A stretch of 64,000 nt of DNA from CBDFLD01 sp965249005 (GCA_965249005.1 CBDFLD010000015.1:186001-250000); one strand, 5' to 3'. Positions 35,904-45,067 are shown, counted from the first letter of the stretch. Translations and numbers: made by a program. The notes: a model not told the origin generated them from the letters alone.

Positions 35904-35932
35904 TTGCAATGCCATACCCTGTTTGTTATAAA
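35904..35932 (+). promoter_or_regulatory. Promoter of the GspG-like lipoprotein gene, giving a nearly leaderless mRNA
   Basis: TTGCAA (35904-35909), exactly 17 bp, TATAAA (35927-35932). The predicted start site (about 35939-35941) coincides with the ATG at 35941, so the mRNA would have no leader or Shine-Dalgarno site. Confidence 0.55.
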
Positions 35933-35940
35933 TTGAAACT

Positions 35941-36540
35941 ATGGACGGTAGCTGGAAACGCCGGATAACCCTTGGAACTCTAGCGGTCGTTCTCGCTCTT
36001 TGCGGGTGCTCCGGAAGCAAGCCAATCCGCAAGCTGAAGGTACGCGATTTGGTAGTTCAACTCCCTGATGGGGTATTTGATCGAGAAGACATAACAGTTG
36101 ATACAGTAAACCAGGTTGGAGGGGGAGACGCGATTGCCGTCGTGAATATCCGAACCGCTCTCAAACTGAGAAAAACCGGCAAGGACTGGAGAATTCAGGA
36201 GATTCGAATCGGGAATCACCGCTGGGAACGCTTGGAGGACATCCTGCAGGCTCTCGACGACATCAAAACACAACGCACGCGGGAAGCACTGCTAGAGGTA
36301 CTTGCTGCAACCGAACAATACCGGAGGAAGAAAGGGGCGCTCCCTGACTTCACGGATTATGTATCTCTTTCCGATATGCTGTCGCCGCAGTATCTGCCTC
36401 GCGTTGTTCGCGTGGATGGATGGCAAAATCCCTTCATGGCCCGTCGCACGGGGCCGAGCACGTTGCTCTTGTTTTCGGCAGGACCGGATGGACAGTTCGG
36501 ATCGAGCGATGACATTACCAAAACTAAGACGTTCCAGTAG
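35941..36540 (+). CDS. Lipoprotein with a GspG-like C-terminal domain
   Basis: A 199-residue lipoprotein: the signal ends in the lipobox ALCGC (Cys23). The C-terminal 80 residues resemble the soluble domain of major type II pseudopilins (DGWQNPFMARRTGPSTLLLF then SAGPDGQFGSSDDI), but the N-terminal pilin helix and prepilin peptidase site are missing. Such proteins may be pseudopilin-derived envelope lipoproteins; function is unknown. No other secretion genes are near. The TAG stop here shows UAG serves as an ordinary terminator in this genome. Confidence 0.75.
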   Translation: MDGSWKRRITLGTLAVVLALCGCSGSKPIRKLKVRDLVVQLPDGVFDREDITVDTVNQVGGGDAIAVVNIRTALKLRKTGKDWRIQEIRIGNHRWERLEDILQALDDIKTQRTREALLEVLAATEQYRRKKGALPDFTDYVSLSDMLSPQYLPRVVRVDGWQNPFMARRTGPSTLLLFSAGPDGQFGSSDDITKTKTFQ

Positions 36541-36578
36541 TCCGCCAGGCCCCCGCAAGTCTCCGCCCGGGCACCCCG

Positions 36579-37172
36579 TCACACCCCGGACAGCAAATGC
36601 CCCAACTTCTTTTTCTTTGTCTCAAGATACACTTTGGTCGCCGAGTTCGGACTGATCTCAAGCGGAAGCATTTCCAATACCGAAATCCCCTCGTTCTCCA
36701 GCCCTCGCTTCTTTTCCGGGTTATTGGAAAGGAGTTGGATGTTCAGGATCCCGAGGTACTTGAGGATTCTCGCTGGCAGCTGATAGTCCCTTTGATCGGC
36801 AGGAAAGCCAAGTTTCTCGTTGGCAGATACAGTATCCAACCCCCGATCCTGAAGCTCGTAGGCGTGAATCTTGTTGACCAACCCGATGCCCCGCCCCTCT
36901 TGCTGTTGATACACAATTATGCCAGCAGCCGAACTCGCGACAAGGCGCATCGCGGCATGCAGCTGATCGCGACAGTCGCACCGTTGCGATCCAAACACGT
37001 CTCCGGTCAAACACTGAGAGTGGATCCGAGTTAGAACCGTCGCTTCCGGACCTGGATCTCCGTTCACCAGCGCAACAGCTTCTTCGCCGGATTCCTCATC
37101 CTGGAAACCGAAAAGCGTAAAAACTCCGTACCGGGTCGGCAGCCTTGTCCGGGGCACCTTTTTGAAGCCCAT
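36579..37172 (-). CDS. ribA: GTP cyclohydrolase II
   Basis: First enzyme of riboflavin synthesis. The 197-residue product has RIHSQCLTGDVFGSQRCDC with zinc ligands Cys54, Cys65, Cys67, and YQQQEGRGIGL with the catalytic tyrosine/arginine region. It is a stand-alone RibA, not fused to RibB. Convergent with the lipoprotein gene (38 bp). A candidate promoter (GTGACG-17-TACACT) lies at 37224-37252. Confidence 0.96.
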   Translation of the reverse strand: MGFKKVPRTRLPTRYGVFTLFGFQDEESGEEAVALVNGDPGPEATVLTRIHSQCLTGDVFGSQRCDCRDQLHAAMRLVASSAAGIIVYQQQEGRGIGLVNKIHAYELQDRGLDTVSANEKLGFPADQRDYQLPARILKYLGILNIQLLSNNPEKKRGLENEGISVLEMLPLEISPNSATKVYLETKKKKLGHLLSGV

Positions 37173-37223
37173 AGAACCAAACCTCTTGGAATGAAAGCCT
37201 CGGAACTGATATTGGACTCAACC

Positions 37224-37252
37224 AGTGTAACGCATCGCGGGTATCACGTCAC
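37224..37252 (-). promoter_or_regulatory. Candidate promoter of ribA
   Basis: GTGACG (37252-37247), 17-bp spacer, TACACT (37229-37224) on the minus strand, predicting a ~45-nt leader before the ribA ATG. No FMN-riboswitch sequence is recognisable in this leader. Confidence 0.4.
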
Positions 37253-37369
37253 GGCCAACCCCGTCGATGCTAGAAATTCTACCGATCGGGCAAAAAAGCG
37301 GTTCGAGCAAAAAGGGACATCCGCGCGGCACACTTGCGGTACCTTGTTGCCCACCCTCGGGCCCTTCTC

Positions 37370-37780
37370 TTACGTTTTTGAACCCTTTTTGTCTTCTGAC
37401 TTAGAGGATTTCGGCGGAGTGTATTCGCTTCCAACGAGTTCCAGAATAGCCATTGGCGCCCCGTCCCCGTCGCGAAAGCCTAACCGGATGATTCTGGTGT
37501 ATCCACCGCTGCGTTCGGCGAAGCGCGGCGCCAGCGTGTCAAAAAGCTTCGAAACCACCGAAGGGTCTCGAATGAAAGACAGCGCTTGCCGCCGTGCGTG
37601 CAAGCTCTCACGTTTCCCCAGGGTGATCATACGCTCCGCGATGGGGCGCAATTCCTTCGCTTTCGGTAGCGTCGTCCTTATCCGCTCTTTTTCGAAGAAC
37701 GAGGTCACCATGTTTCGAAACATGGATCTCCGGTGCGCTGTCTTGCGACCCAGCTTGCGGCCAGCCATACGATGTCTCAT
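37370..37780 (-). CDS. rplQ: 50S ribosomal protein L17
   Basis: Last gene of the alpha-operon part of the cluster. The 136-residue product begins MRHRMAGRKLGR and has the conserved RKTAHRRSMFRNMVTSF segment; a basic lysine/serine C-terminal tail follows. I start at ATG 37780 rather than the TTG one codon upstream. It follows rpoA by 29 bp. No strong terminator is visible downstream. Confidence 0.97.
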   Translation of the reverse strand: MRHRMAGRKLGRKTAHRRSMFRNMVTSFFEKERIRTTLPKAKELRPIAERMITLGKRESLHARRQALSFIRDPSVVSKLFDTLAPRFAERSGGYTRIIRLGFRDGDGAPMAILELVGSEYTPPKSSKSEDKKGSKT

Positions 37781-37809
37781 CAACCTGCTCCGATTTCAGC
37801 TCTCCGGCT

Positions 37810-38799
37810 CTAGTCCAGTTTCGGTGGGGGAACGGGCTTTCCATCGTCGCTCAACTTCATGCCAAAAGAAAGTCCCATCTCCGAAAGGATTTCCTTGATC
37901 TCGTTGAGCGACTTTCGCCCGAAGTTCTTGGTCTTTAGCATTTCCCCTTCGGTCTTCTGCACCAACTCACCGATGGTCTTGATATCTGCGTTTTTCAAGC
38001 AGTTATAGGACCGAACGGACAGTTCAAGCTCTTCAACAGACCGCTTTAGATTATCGTACATCCGCTCGGCGTCCCGATCCACTTCTTCCTCTTGTTCCTC
38101 CGGCTGCTCCTCGAAGTTGATGAAGATCATCATGTGATCTTTTAGAATCTTCGACGCTTGCGCAACCGCGTCTTGTGGCGGAACGCAGCCGTTTGTCCAT
38201 ACATCCAAGACGAGGCGATCGTAGTCCGTGGTTTGACCGAGTCGCGCAGCCTCCACTTCATAGTTGACCCGCTTGATGGGCGAGTGAACGCTGTCTAAGG
38301 GGATGTACCCGATCGGAAGATCTTCTTCGAAATTCTCATCGGCCTGAACGTAACCACGACCGTTCTTCAGCAGCATCTCTATGTCCAGGTTGCCACCATC
38401 TCCAACGGTCGCAATATGAACGTTCCGGTCCAAGATCTCCACGTCGGGATCCCCTACGATGTCACCGGACTTCACCTCACCAGGCTGATCGGCCTTTAGT
38501 TGAATAGTTTTGGGATGATCGACGTTCAAACGGAAGGGGACCTGCTTCAGATTCATAATAATGTTCGTCGCGTCCTCTGTCACGTTTGGAATTGGAGTGA
38601 ATTCGTGCAGCACGCCCTCGATCTTGACGGCGGTGATTGCGGCCCCCTCGATAGATGATAGAAGAACACGGCGCAATGCATTTCCAATCGTCGTACCAAA
38701 CCCTCGCTCGAAAGGCTGAGCATAAAAGTGCCCGTAAGTTAGACTCAGCGTCTCCGAGTCGCAGATTAATCTCTTCGGTTTTTGAAAACCCTTGGTCAT
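37810..38799 (-). CDS. rpoA: DNA-directed RNA polymerase subunit alpha
   Basis: The 329-residue product has the N-terminal assembly domain (FGTTIGNALRRVLLSSI) and the C-terminal UP-element/activator-binding domain (LSVRSYNCLKNADIKTI, KSLNEIKEIL) joined by an acidic linker rich in glutamate. Length is normal. It is placed between rpsD and rplQ as in most bacteria. Confidence 0.98.
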   Translation of the reverse strand: MTKGFQKPKRLICDSETLSLTYGHFYAQPFERGFGTTIGNALRRVLLSSIEGAAITAVKIEGVLHEFTPIPNVTEDATNIIMNLKQVPFRLNVDHPKTIQLKADQPGEVKSGDIVGDPDVEILDRNVHIATVGDGGNLDIEMLLKNGRGYVQADENFEEDLPIGYIPLDSVHSPIKRVNYEVEAARLGQTTDYDRLVLDVWTNGCVPPQDAVAQASKILKDHMMIFINFEEQPEEQEEEVDRDAERMYDNLKRSVEELELSVRSYNCLKNADIKTIGELVQKTEGEMLKTKNFGRKSLNEIKEILSEMGLSFGMKLSDDGKPVPPPKLD

Positions 38800-38848
38800 A
38801 GATCCTGTCTCCCCGATAGGATTGGAGCCTCGATCCCGGCTTCCTGGG

Positions 38849-39487
38849 TCATTTGGAATAGAGCTCGACGATCAACTGTTCGTCAATCGGCATTTGAATG
38901 TCGTCGCGCTTCGGCAGACTCAATACTGTCCCTTTGACACCCTCGGCATCGAGCTCTAGCCAATGGGGCACCCCCCCGCGTCCGGATACCGATGCCACCG
39001 AGTCAAGCACCGTTTCAACCTTGCCCGTCTTCTCCCGGAGCGTAATCACATCACCCGATTTTACCCTGTACGACGCAATATCGACTCTGGTGTCATTAAT
39101 CCGGACGTGCCCATGATTGACGAGCTGACGAGCCTGAGCCCGCGACGTCGAAAGCCCAAGGCGATAGACAACGTTGTCAATTCTTAGTTCCAGGTTGAGC
39201 AACAGGTTTTCGCCTGTAATACCCTTCTTCTTCTCTGCGCTCTTGAAATAATTGGAAAACTGCCTCTCCAAGATTCCGTAGATACGCTTGACCTTCTGCT
39301 TCTCACGGAGTTGAACGCCGTAACCAACAACCTTCTTCCTTGGACGGCGAGAGCGCCCGTGCTGCCCTGGAGGGTAATTTCGTTTCTCGATCGCGCAGGA
39401 CTCCTTGAAACACCTATCGCCCTTCAGAAAGAGCTTCATGCCCTCTCGGCGACAAAGCCTGCAAACAGATGCTCGATATCTAGCCAA
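38849..39487 (-). CDS. rpsD: 30S ribosomal protein S4 (zinc-binding form)
   Basis: Primary 16S rRNA-binding protein. The 212-residue product has four N-terminal cysteines (9, 12, 26, 31), the C+ form of S4, the YPPGQHG motif and an S4 RNA-binding domain around ARQLVNHGHVRIN. It is 49 bp upstream of rpoA on the same strand. Confidence 0.98.
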   Translation of the reverse strand: MARYRASVCRLCRREGMKLFLKGDRCFKESCAIEKRNYPPGQHGRSRRPRKKVVGYGVQLREKQKVKRIYGILERQFSNYFKSAEKKKGITGENLLLNLELRIDNVVYRLGLSTSRAQARQLVNHGHVRINDTRVDIASYRVKSGDVITLREKTGKVETVLDSVASVSGRGGVPHWLELDAEGVKGTVLSLPKRDDIQMPIDEQLIVELYSK

Positions 39488-39532
39488 GTCCGACTCTCCC
39501 GTTCATGAATCCGTTGATTTCCTCTGCAAACC

Positions 39533-39937
39533 CTAGACCCTACGCCGCTTCGGAGGGCGGCAACCATTGTGAGGAATAGGCGTGATATCTCGTATCGACT
39601 TCACTGCAATCCCCGATGCCTGAAGGGCTCGGATGGCCGATTCCCTGCCGGCGCCCGGGCCCTTTAGCTTAACCGACACAGTACGCATCCCGACTTCCCT
39701 GGCCTTGCTTGCGGCGCGCGAAGCAGCCTGCTGCGCGGCAAAAGGGGTTCCCTTCCGTGACCCTTTGAACCCGACGGCGCCAGCACTCGACGCACAAACG
39801 AGGTTTCCCTCGGGATCCGTAATGCTAATGATCGTGTTATTGAAAGTCGCAAGAATATGTGCGACCCCAATTGGCACGTTCACCTTTTCTTTTCGTCGGG
39901 TCGACTTTTTCTTTCCTGTCTTCTTCCTTTCAGCCAT
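39533..39937 (-). CDS. rpsK: 30S ribosomal protein S11
   Basis: Small-subunit platform protein of 134 residues, with a lysine-rich N-terminal tail and the motifs HILATFNNTIISITD and the C-terminal RDITPIPHNGCRPPKRRRV. It lies nine bp after rpsM and 45 bp before rpsD. Confidence 0.98.
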   Translation of the reverse strand: MAERKKTGKKKSTRRKEKVNVPIGVAHILATFNNTIISITDPEGNLVCASSAGAVGFKGSRKGTPFAAQQAASRAASKAREVGMRTVSVKLKGPGAGRESAIRALQASGIAVKSIRDITPIPHNGCRPPKRRRV

Positions 39938-39946
39938 ATCCCCTCT

Positions 39947-40312
39947 TTATTTCTTTCGGCCCACCGTACGCCGTGGACCTTTTCGTGTGCGCGCGTTCGT
40001 ATGCGTTCTCTGTCCCCGGACGGGCAAACCTCGCCGATGACGAAACCCACGGTAGGAGCCGATGTCCATGAGACGTTTGATCTCCATCGAGATGGACTTG
40101 CGCAAGTCCCCCTCGACCATGCCGTCGCGCTGAATAATCTCCCGAATCCGCACCGCTTCCTCTTCCGTGAGATCCCGAACCTTGGTGGAAACGTCCACCT
40201 TCGCTTCTCCACAGATCTTGGCGGCGCGACTATCCCCGATTCCAAAAATATATGTCAGCCCCACGACCACCCGCTTGTTCAAAGGGAGATCAACTCCGGC
40301 GATTCTAGCCAT
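39947..40312 (-). CDS. rpsM: 30S ribosomal protein S13
   Basis: Head protein contacting the P site and L5. The 121-residue product has ARIAGVDLPLNKRV, YIFGIG and the basic C-terminus RGLPVRGQRTHTNARTRKG. GAGGA precedes the ATG at 40312; the upstream GTG three bases away is less likely. It follows rpmJ by 35 bp. Confidence 0.98.
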   Translation of the reverse strand: MARIAGVDLPLNKRVVVGLTYIFGIGDSRAAKICGEAKVDVSTKVRDLTEEEAVRIREIIQRDGMVEGDLRKSISMEIKRLMDIGSYRGFRHRRGLPVRGQRTHTNARTRKGPRRTVGRKK

Positions 40313-40347
40313 CACTCATCCTCAGGTTTTGCTGCATGAACTCAACC

Positions 40348-40461
40348 CTATCCTTGCCGCTGTTTGTGCTTGGCAACCGTGCAACGAACAATGACGACTC
40401 CCTTTCGGCGCATAACCTTGCACTTGTTGCATATCTTTTTGACCGAGGCCCGGACCTTCAT
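40348..40461 (-). CDS. rpmJ: 50S ribosomal protein L36 (zinc-binding form)
   Basis: A 37-residue protein with the zinc ligands Cys11, Cys14, Cys27 and His32 and the sequence MKVRASVKKICNKCKV at its start. AGGAGGG lies eight bases before the ATG. The stop is TAG. It lies between infA and rpsM as usual and is too short for most automatic ORF lists. Confidence 0.97.
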   Translation of the reverse strand: MKVRASVKKICNKCKVMRRKGVVIVRCTVAKHKQRQG

Positions 40462-40483
40462 AGCTGTTGCCCTCCTGATCTCC

Positions 40484-40702
40484 CTACTTGTAACGATAGA
40501 CGATTCGCCCTCGGGTCAGATCGTACGGTGACAGCTCGACCAAGATCTTATCGCCGGGAAGAATCCGGATGAAGTTTTTACGCATCTTCCCTGAAATGTG
40601 CGCCAAGACCCGGTGCTTGTTCTCGAGCTCGACCCGGAACATTGCATTCGGCAGAGTCTCCAAGACAGTCCCCGTTACTTCAATCGCATCCTCTTTTGGC
40701 AT
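40484..40702 (-). CDS. infA: Translation initiation factor IF-1
   Basis: An OB-fold protein of 72 residues occupying the A site during initiation, with MPKEDAIEVTGTV, HISGKMRKNFIRILPGDK and the C-terminal GRIVYRYK. It follows adk by only seven bp; the map gene commonly found here is missing. Confidence 0.97.
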   Translation of the reverse strand: MPKEDAIEVTGTVLETLPNAMFRVELENKHRVLAHISGKMRKNFIRILPGDKILVELSPYDLTRGRIVYRYK

Positions 40703-40709
40703 GGTCGTC

Positions 40710-41414
40710 CTAGTTGGACTCCTCTGATCGTTCGTTGCAATTGCTTCCAGGCGAGGCTTTACGTCTCTCTTCGTGTACCCGCAGGATGAGACTGAAAATC
40801 TCTTCTAGCGAGCCCTCGCCATTTACCGGCTGGTATATCCCGTGTTTCTCGAAATACTCTATGAGCGGCTCCGTATCTCGACTGTATACCTCGAGTCGCT
40901 CGGCCACCACGCGCACCTGATCATCCTTTCGATGCTCGAGGATCGAGCCGCAAGAATCGCACATGTCTCCGCCGTCGCTTGGGCTCCACTTCGTGCTGAA
41001 CACCTTCTCGCAATTGGGGCAAGTCCTTCTAGCAGCCAGCCGTTCCAGGAGGACTTCATCGCGGACCTGAATTCCTATGGCAAGAGCCTGCGTATCGTCC
41101 ATTTCGAGCATTGCAGAAAGAAAACGTGCCTGTTCGAGGTTACGAGGATAACCGTCCAAAATGAACCCGCGTTGGCAATCCTTCCGGGCCAAACGCTCCT
41201 CCACAATAGCATTCACCAGGGAATCCGGCACCAAATCACCAGATTCCATGAAGCCGTTTGCCTTCTGTCCCAAATCGCTGTCCTCCCTCACTGCCTCACG
41301 CAAGATATCCCCAGTTGAGATTCGGGCAAGGAAAAGATACTTCCCCAACCTTCTGGCTTGCGTACCTTTTCCGGCACCTGGCGGACCCATCAGAATTAGC
41401 GCTACTCTCGACAT
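40710..41414 (-). CDS. adk: Adenylate kinase (zinc-lid type)
   Basis: Interconverts 2 ADP and ATP plus AMP. The 234-residue product has the P-loop GPPGAGKGT, the AMP-site DGYPRN, and a long lid with the zinc ligands CPNC and CDSC. Length is slightly above E. coli because of a C-terminal extension. It lies 65 bp after secY. Confidence 0.97.
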   Translation of the reverse strand: MSRVALILMGPPGAGKGTQARRLGKYLFLARISTGDILREAVREDSDLGQKANGFMESGDLVPDSLVNAIVEERLARKDCQRGFILDGYPRNLEQARFLSAMLEMDDTQALAIGIQVRDEVLLERLAARRTCPNCEKVFSTKWSPSDGGDMCDSCGSILEHRKDDQVRVVAERLEVYSRDTEPLIEYFEKHGIYQPVNGEGSLEEIFSLILRVHEERRKASPGSNCNERSEESN

Positions 41415-41479
41415 AAAAGCTCGCTCGGCTCGCCAAACCTTTACGCGCGCACCTCAGAATCGTCCTTCCCGGCGATTGC

Positions 41480-42889
41480 CTAACCACGCCGGCCACGAAC
41501 CCGGCCCTTCTTCAAAAACCCATCATAATGTCGCATGATCAATTGCGACTCGATCTGTTGCACCGTATCCATAGCAACCCCGACAACGATCAACAACGAC
41601 GTTCCGCCAAAATAGAAGGTGACGCCCAAACCCGTCGTGATCCAGCTCATCCCTACGGAAGTGAGAAAGTCATCCAGGCTGGGACCGATAAACGGAATGG
41701 GTTGAACCTTAAAACCCGTAATCAGGAACTCAGGAATCAAGCAGACCAAGACAAGATAGATGGCACCCGCGAAGGTCAGCCGGCTCAGGATTCGATCCAG
41801 GTATTCGGCCGTCCTCTTGCCCGGCCGAATACCTGGAATGTACCCACCGTACTTTCGAATGTTGTCAGCCACCTCCATCGGGTTGAATATGATGCTGACG
41901 TAAAAAAAACAGAAGAAGATGATTCCGACAACATAGATGACATTGTAAAGAGGCATCCCTTGCGCCAACGCGCTCGCCAAAAAAGCAAGTCCCGGGAAAA
42001 CGGCGGCCAACGTCGAGGGAATGGAAACGATCGAGGCGGCAAAGATCACGGGAATCACGCCTCCCGAGTTTACCTTCAAGGGCAGATGCGTGGCCTGACC
42101 GCCATAGACCTTCCTTCCGACCACTCTCTTGGCGTACTGGACCGGGATCTTCCTCTGTCCCCGTTCGACGAACACGACCGCCGCAACGACTACAACCATA
42201 GCAATTATCAGAATTCCCACAGTAAAGATAGACCAGGTACGCTGGTCCACGAAAATGTAGATCTCGCCCATTGCAGGGACTAATCCCGCCACGATACCGG
42301 CAAAGATGATCAGGCTGATCCCGTTTCCAATTCCCCGCTCGGTGATCTGCTCACCAATCCACATGATGAAGGCGGTGCCTGTCGTCAGGGTGATGACGAC
42401 CATAAATGTAAAATACCAGCCCGGTTCGGGCACAATTTGCGGCCCCGTGCCGCCACCGGAGCGCTCCAGTGCCGCAGCCGTCATGAACGACTGAAAAACC
42501 GTGAGCACAACCGTCAAGTAACGCGTATACTGCGTAATCTTCTTCCGACCTAGCTCCCCTTCCTTCGAGAGCTTCTCCAAATAGGGCACGACAACCGTGG
42601 CCAACTGAAGAATAATGGACGATGTGATGTAGGGCATGATGCCCAACGCAAAAATGCTGAAACGTCGAAGATTCCCACCCGAAAATATGTCCAAGAAGCC
42701 AAAAATCGTTCCTGCTTGAGACTCGAAGAGTTGCGCCAACGCCTCGGCATTCACGCCGGGTGTGGGAATAAAAGCCCCTACCCTGTAAACAGCCAACAGG
42801 CCCAGCATGAAAAAAACGCGCCTGCGCAAGTCAGGAATGCTGAAAATATTCTTTATAGAGCTGAGAATTGCGTTCTTTTCTTCAGCCAT
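41480..42889 (-). CDS. secY: Protein translocase subunit SecY
   Basis: Channel subunit of the Sec translocon; 469 residues with ten predicted membrane helices. Typical motifs include the N-terminal GVNAEAL region, SIILQLATVVVPYLEKLSKEGE split across helix 2, and GQATHLPLKVNSGGVIPVIF. It lies between rplO and adk in the spc part of the cluster. Confidence 0.98.
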   Translation of the reverse strand: MAEEKNAILSSIKNIFSIPDLRRRVFFMLGLLAVYRVGAFIPTPGVNAEALAQLFESQAGTIFGFLDIFSGGNLRRFSIFALGIMPYITSSIILQLATVVVPYLEKLSKEGELGRKKITQYTRYLTVVLTVFQSFMTAAALERSGGGTGPQIVPEPGWYFTFMVVITLTTGTAFIMWIGEQITERGIGNGISLIIFAGIVAGLVPAMGEIYIFVDQRTWSIFTVGILIIAMVVVVAAVVFVERGQRKIPVQYAKRVVGRKVYGGQATHLPLKVNSGGVIPVIFAASIVSIPSTLAAVFPGLAFLASALAQGMPLYNVIYVVGIIFFCFFYVSIIFNPMEVADNIRKYGGYIPGIRPGKRTAEYLDRILSRLTFAGAIYLVLVCLIPEFLITGFKVQPIPFIGPSLDDFLTSVGMSWITTGLGVTFYFGGTSLLIVVGVAMDTVQQIESQLIMRHYDGFLKKGRVRGRRG

Positions 42890-42924
42890 TCTTCAACACC
42901 CTTTGAGCGCCGGCTCCCGATCCG

Positions 42925-43377
42925 CTAGCGCTCAATAATTTCGGCGCTCCCTCCAGCTTCTTCGATTTTTCGTATCGCGCTCTTGCTGAACTTGTGGGCA
43001 TGAACCGTTAAGCTCTGCTGCAAAGCTCCATCTCCCAAGATCTTGATTCCTGCTTTGACCTGCTTCACGATGCCCTTTTTCTTTAGAACATCTGGATCGA
43101 CCTTGGTGCCTACCTCAAAAACAGCGAGATCGTCCAAGTTGACGATCGCATATTCCTTTCGGAATATGTTCGTAAACCCCCTCTTTGGGAGACGACGATG
43201 CAAGGGCATCTGGCCCCCTTCAAACCCCGGTCGCATGGAAGCTCCCGACCGCGACTTTTGTCCGTTTGATCCGCGCGTGGAGGTCTTTCCTCGACCGCTT
43301 CCCATGCCCCGTCCGACCCGCTTCGGCTTTTTTGTAGCACCCTTCGCCGGTCCCAAGTTACTCAAAGAATTAGTCAT
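42925..43377 (-). CDS. rplO: 50S ribosomal protein L15
   Basis: A 150-residue large-subunit protein with the glycine/arginine-rich N-terminal tail KRVGRGMGSGRGKTSTRG and the C-terminal SAIRKIEEAGGSAEI. It overlaps the end of rpmD by eight bp and precedes secY. Confidence 0.97.
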   Translation of the reverse strand: MTNSLSNLGPAKGATKKPKRVGRGMGSGRGKTSTRGSNGQKSRSGASMRPGFEGGQMPLHRRLPKRGFTNIFRKEYAIVNLDDLAVFEVGTKVDPDVLKKKGIVKQVKAGIKILGDGALQQSLTVHAHKFSKSAIRKIEEAGGSAEIIER

Positions 43378-43576
43378 TGCTCTCTAGAATTGTCACCAAA
43401 TGCGGGATCCTCGCAACCATCCCCCTGACGGCTGGCGTATCTTCCCGAGTTACGATCTGGTTCAACCGCTTAAACCCCAGACCTTTGATCAGCAACTTGT
43501 GCTCTTTCTGTGACCCAATAGCACTCTTGTAGTACTGGATTCTGATCTGTCCCTTGGCCTTGCTCTTTCCCGGCAT
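43370..43576 (-). CDS. rpmD: 50S ribosomal protein L30
   Basis: A 68-residue protein with the IQYYKSAIGSQKEHK region and GLGFKRLNQIV, typical of L30. It lies three bp after rpsE and overlaps rplO by eight bp, which suggests translational coupling. Confidence 0.96.
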   Translation of the reverse strand: MPGKSKAKGQIRIQYYKSAIGSQKEHKLLIKGLGFKRLNQIVTREDTPAVRGMVARIPHLVTILESND

Positions 43577-43579
43577 GGA

Positions 43580-44101
43580 TCAAAGCTCCTCGACTTGTTT
43601 CCCGCGCATCTTGGCGACCTGGCCGGGTTCCTGGAGGCGCATCAATCCGTCAAAAGTGGCTTTCACCACATTGTGAGGATTGGTGCTGCCCAGCGACTTG
43701 GTCAAAATGTTGGAGATTCCAGCCGACTCCACGACCGCGCGAACCGGCCCTCCGGCAATCACGCCCGTTCCCTCCGACGCCGGCTTTAGCATGACTCTTC
43801 CAGCGCCGTAACGCCCGAGAATTGCATGCGGTATCGTGCGACCCTTCAAAGGAACGCGTATCAGGTTCTTGCGCGCCTGATCCACACCCTTGCGAATAGC
43901 TTGGGGCACCTCCTTGGCTTTTCCCATCCCAAAACCCACCACACCGTTTTGATCACCCACCACCACGAGGGCGCTGAAACTCATATTCTTTCCGCCTTTC
44001 ACCACTTTGGTGACTCGGTTGATCGAAACGACTTGGTCCTTCAGCTCCATTCCACTAGATTCGATTTTTCCCAATCTTCCCCCAGCCCAAGAAAGTGCCA
44101 T
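43580..44101 (-). CDS. rpsE: 30S ribosomal protein S5
   Basis: A translational-accuracy protein with an S5 double-stranded-RNA-binding domain (VVSINRVTKVVKGGKNMSF then VVGDQNGVVGFGMGKA). The ATG at 44101 gives 173 residues; an internal ATG at 44050 would cut off the GKIESSGMELKD segment that is conserved in relatives, so I keep the longer form. Confidence 0.96.
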   Translation of the reverse strand: MALSWAGGRLGKIESSGMELKDQVVSINRVTKVVKGGKNMSFSALVVVGDQNGVVGFGMGKAKEVPQAIRKGVDQARKNLIRVPLKGRTIPHAILGRYGAGRVMLKPASEGTGVIAGGPVRAVVESAGISNILTKSLGSTNPHNVVKATFDGLMRLQEPGQVAKMRGKQVEEL

Positions 44102-44104
44102 GAA

Positions 44105-44470
44105 TCAAAAAATCAAGCCGGCCGCCCGTGCCGCCTCGGCGAGTGCTCGGATGCGCCCATGATAGAGACAACCCCCGCGATCAAAAACAACTGCGTCGAT
44201 TCCCTTTTCCTTGACACGCTCGCCAATCACTTTTCCGACGGCCTTGGCGGAATCGACATTACCTCGATTTTTGGCACCACCCGTACCGGATTCCCTGCTC
44301 GAAGCCGACGCAAGCGTTACCCCCAGATGATCGTCGATGGCTTGAGCATAAATATGATTCAAGCTCCGATACACACAGAGTCGCGGCCTCGAGGCTGTGC
44401 CAGCGATCTTTCGCCGGATTCTCCGGTGCACGGTCTTGCGATCACGGACTCGGTTGACAGGCGTAATCAT
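44105..44470 (-). CDS. rplR: 50S ribosomal protein L18
   Basis: A 5S-rRNA-binding protein of 121 residues with RPRLCVYRSLNHIYAQAIDD and the C-terminal FDRGGCLYHGRIRALAEAAR. It overlaps rplF by one base and precedes rpsE by three. Confidence 0.97.
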   Translation of the reverse strand: MITPVNRVRDRKTVHRRIRRKIAGTASRPRLCVYRSLNHIYAQAIDDHLGVTLASASSRESGTGGAKNRGNVDSAKAVGKVIGERVKEKGIDAVVFDRGGCLYHGRIRALAEAARAAGLIF

Positions 44471-45030
44471 TATGCCCCCTTCTTCCCCACCTTCAGGCGA
44501 ACCACCTCATTTGTGTAGCGAATCCCCTTGCCTTTGTACGCATCCGGTTTGCGCAGAGATCGAATATCCGCCGCCATTTGCCCAACCTGCTGTTTGTCTG
44601 CACCCTTGATCACCACTGTCGTCACATAGTTTTGAATCGGCCGGGTTTGCTTTTCTATCCCGATTTCGACCCCGTCCGGGATCCGCATTTCGATAGGATG
44701 AGAATACCCCAGGGAAAAAGTAATGTACTTGGACTTGATCTCGGCCTTGTACCCGATCCCGACTATGTCCAGCTGCCGGGAGAACCCTTCCGTCACACCC
44801 CTCACACAGTTCGCTGCAAGGGCCCTCGCCAGCCCGTGGTAGGCGGGATACGGCTTTTCGTCAGAGTTCCGCGAAGCGAGCAGGGTATCGCCCTGCATTT
44901 CAAACTTCACACCGGGAGGGATCGGGCTCGAAAGGGTGGTTTTCTTGGTACGGAACTCGACCACCCCTTCCTTTATCTCCACTTGAACCCCGCTCGGCAC
45001 CTGGATCGGTTGCCTTCCAATTCGCGACAT
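44470..45030 (-). CDS. rplF: 50S ribosomal protein L6
   Basis: A 186-residue protein made of two related domains near the sarcin-ricin loop. It begins MSRIGRQPIQVPSGV and has YKGKGIRYTNEVVRLKVGKKG at the C-terminus (shown in part), as expected. It lies between rpsH and rplR. Confidence 0.97.
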   Translation of the reverse strand: MSRIGRQPIQVPSGVQVEIKEGVVEFRTKKTTLSSPIPPGVKFEMQGDTLLASRNSDEKPYPAYHGLARALAANCVRGVTEGFSRQLDIVGIGYKAEIKSKYITFSLGYSHPIEMRIPDGVEIGIEKQTRPIQNYVTTVVIKGADKQQVGQMAADIRSLRKPDAYKGKGIRYTNEVVRLKVGKKGA

Positions 45031-45067
45031 AAGACTTCACCTTTGTAGGCTCGGATCGAGCCAATCC

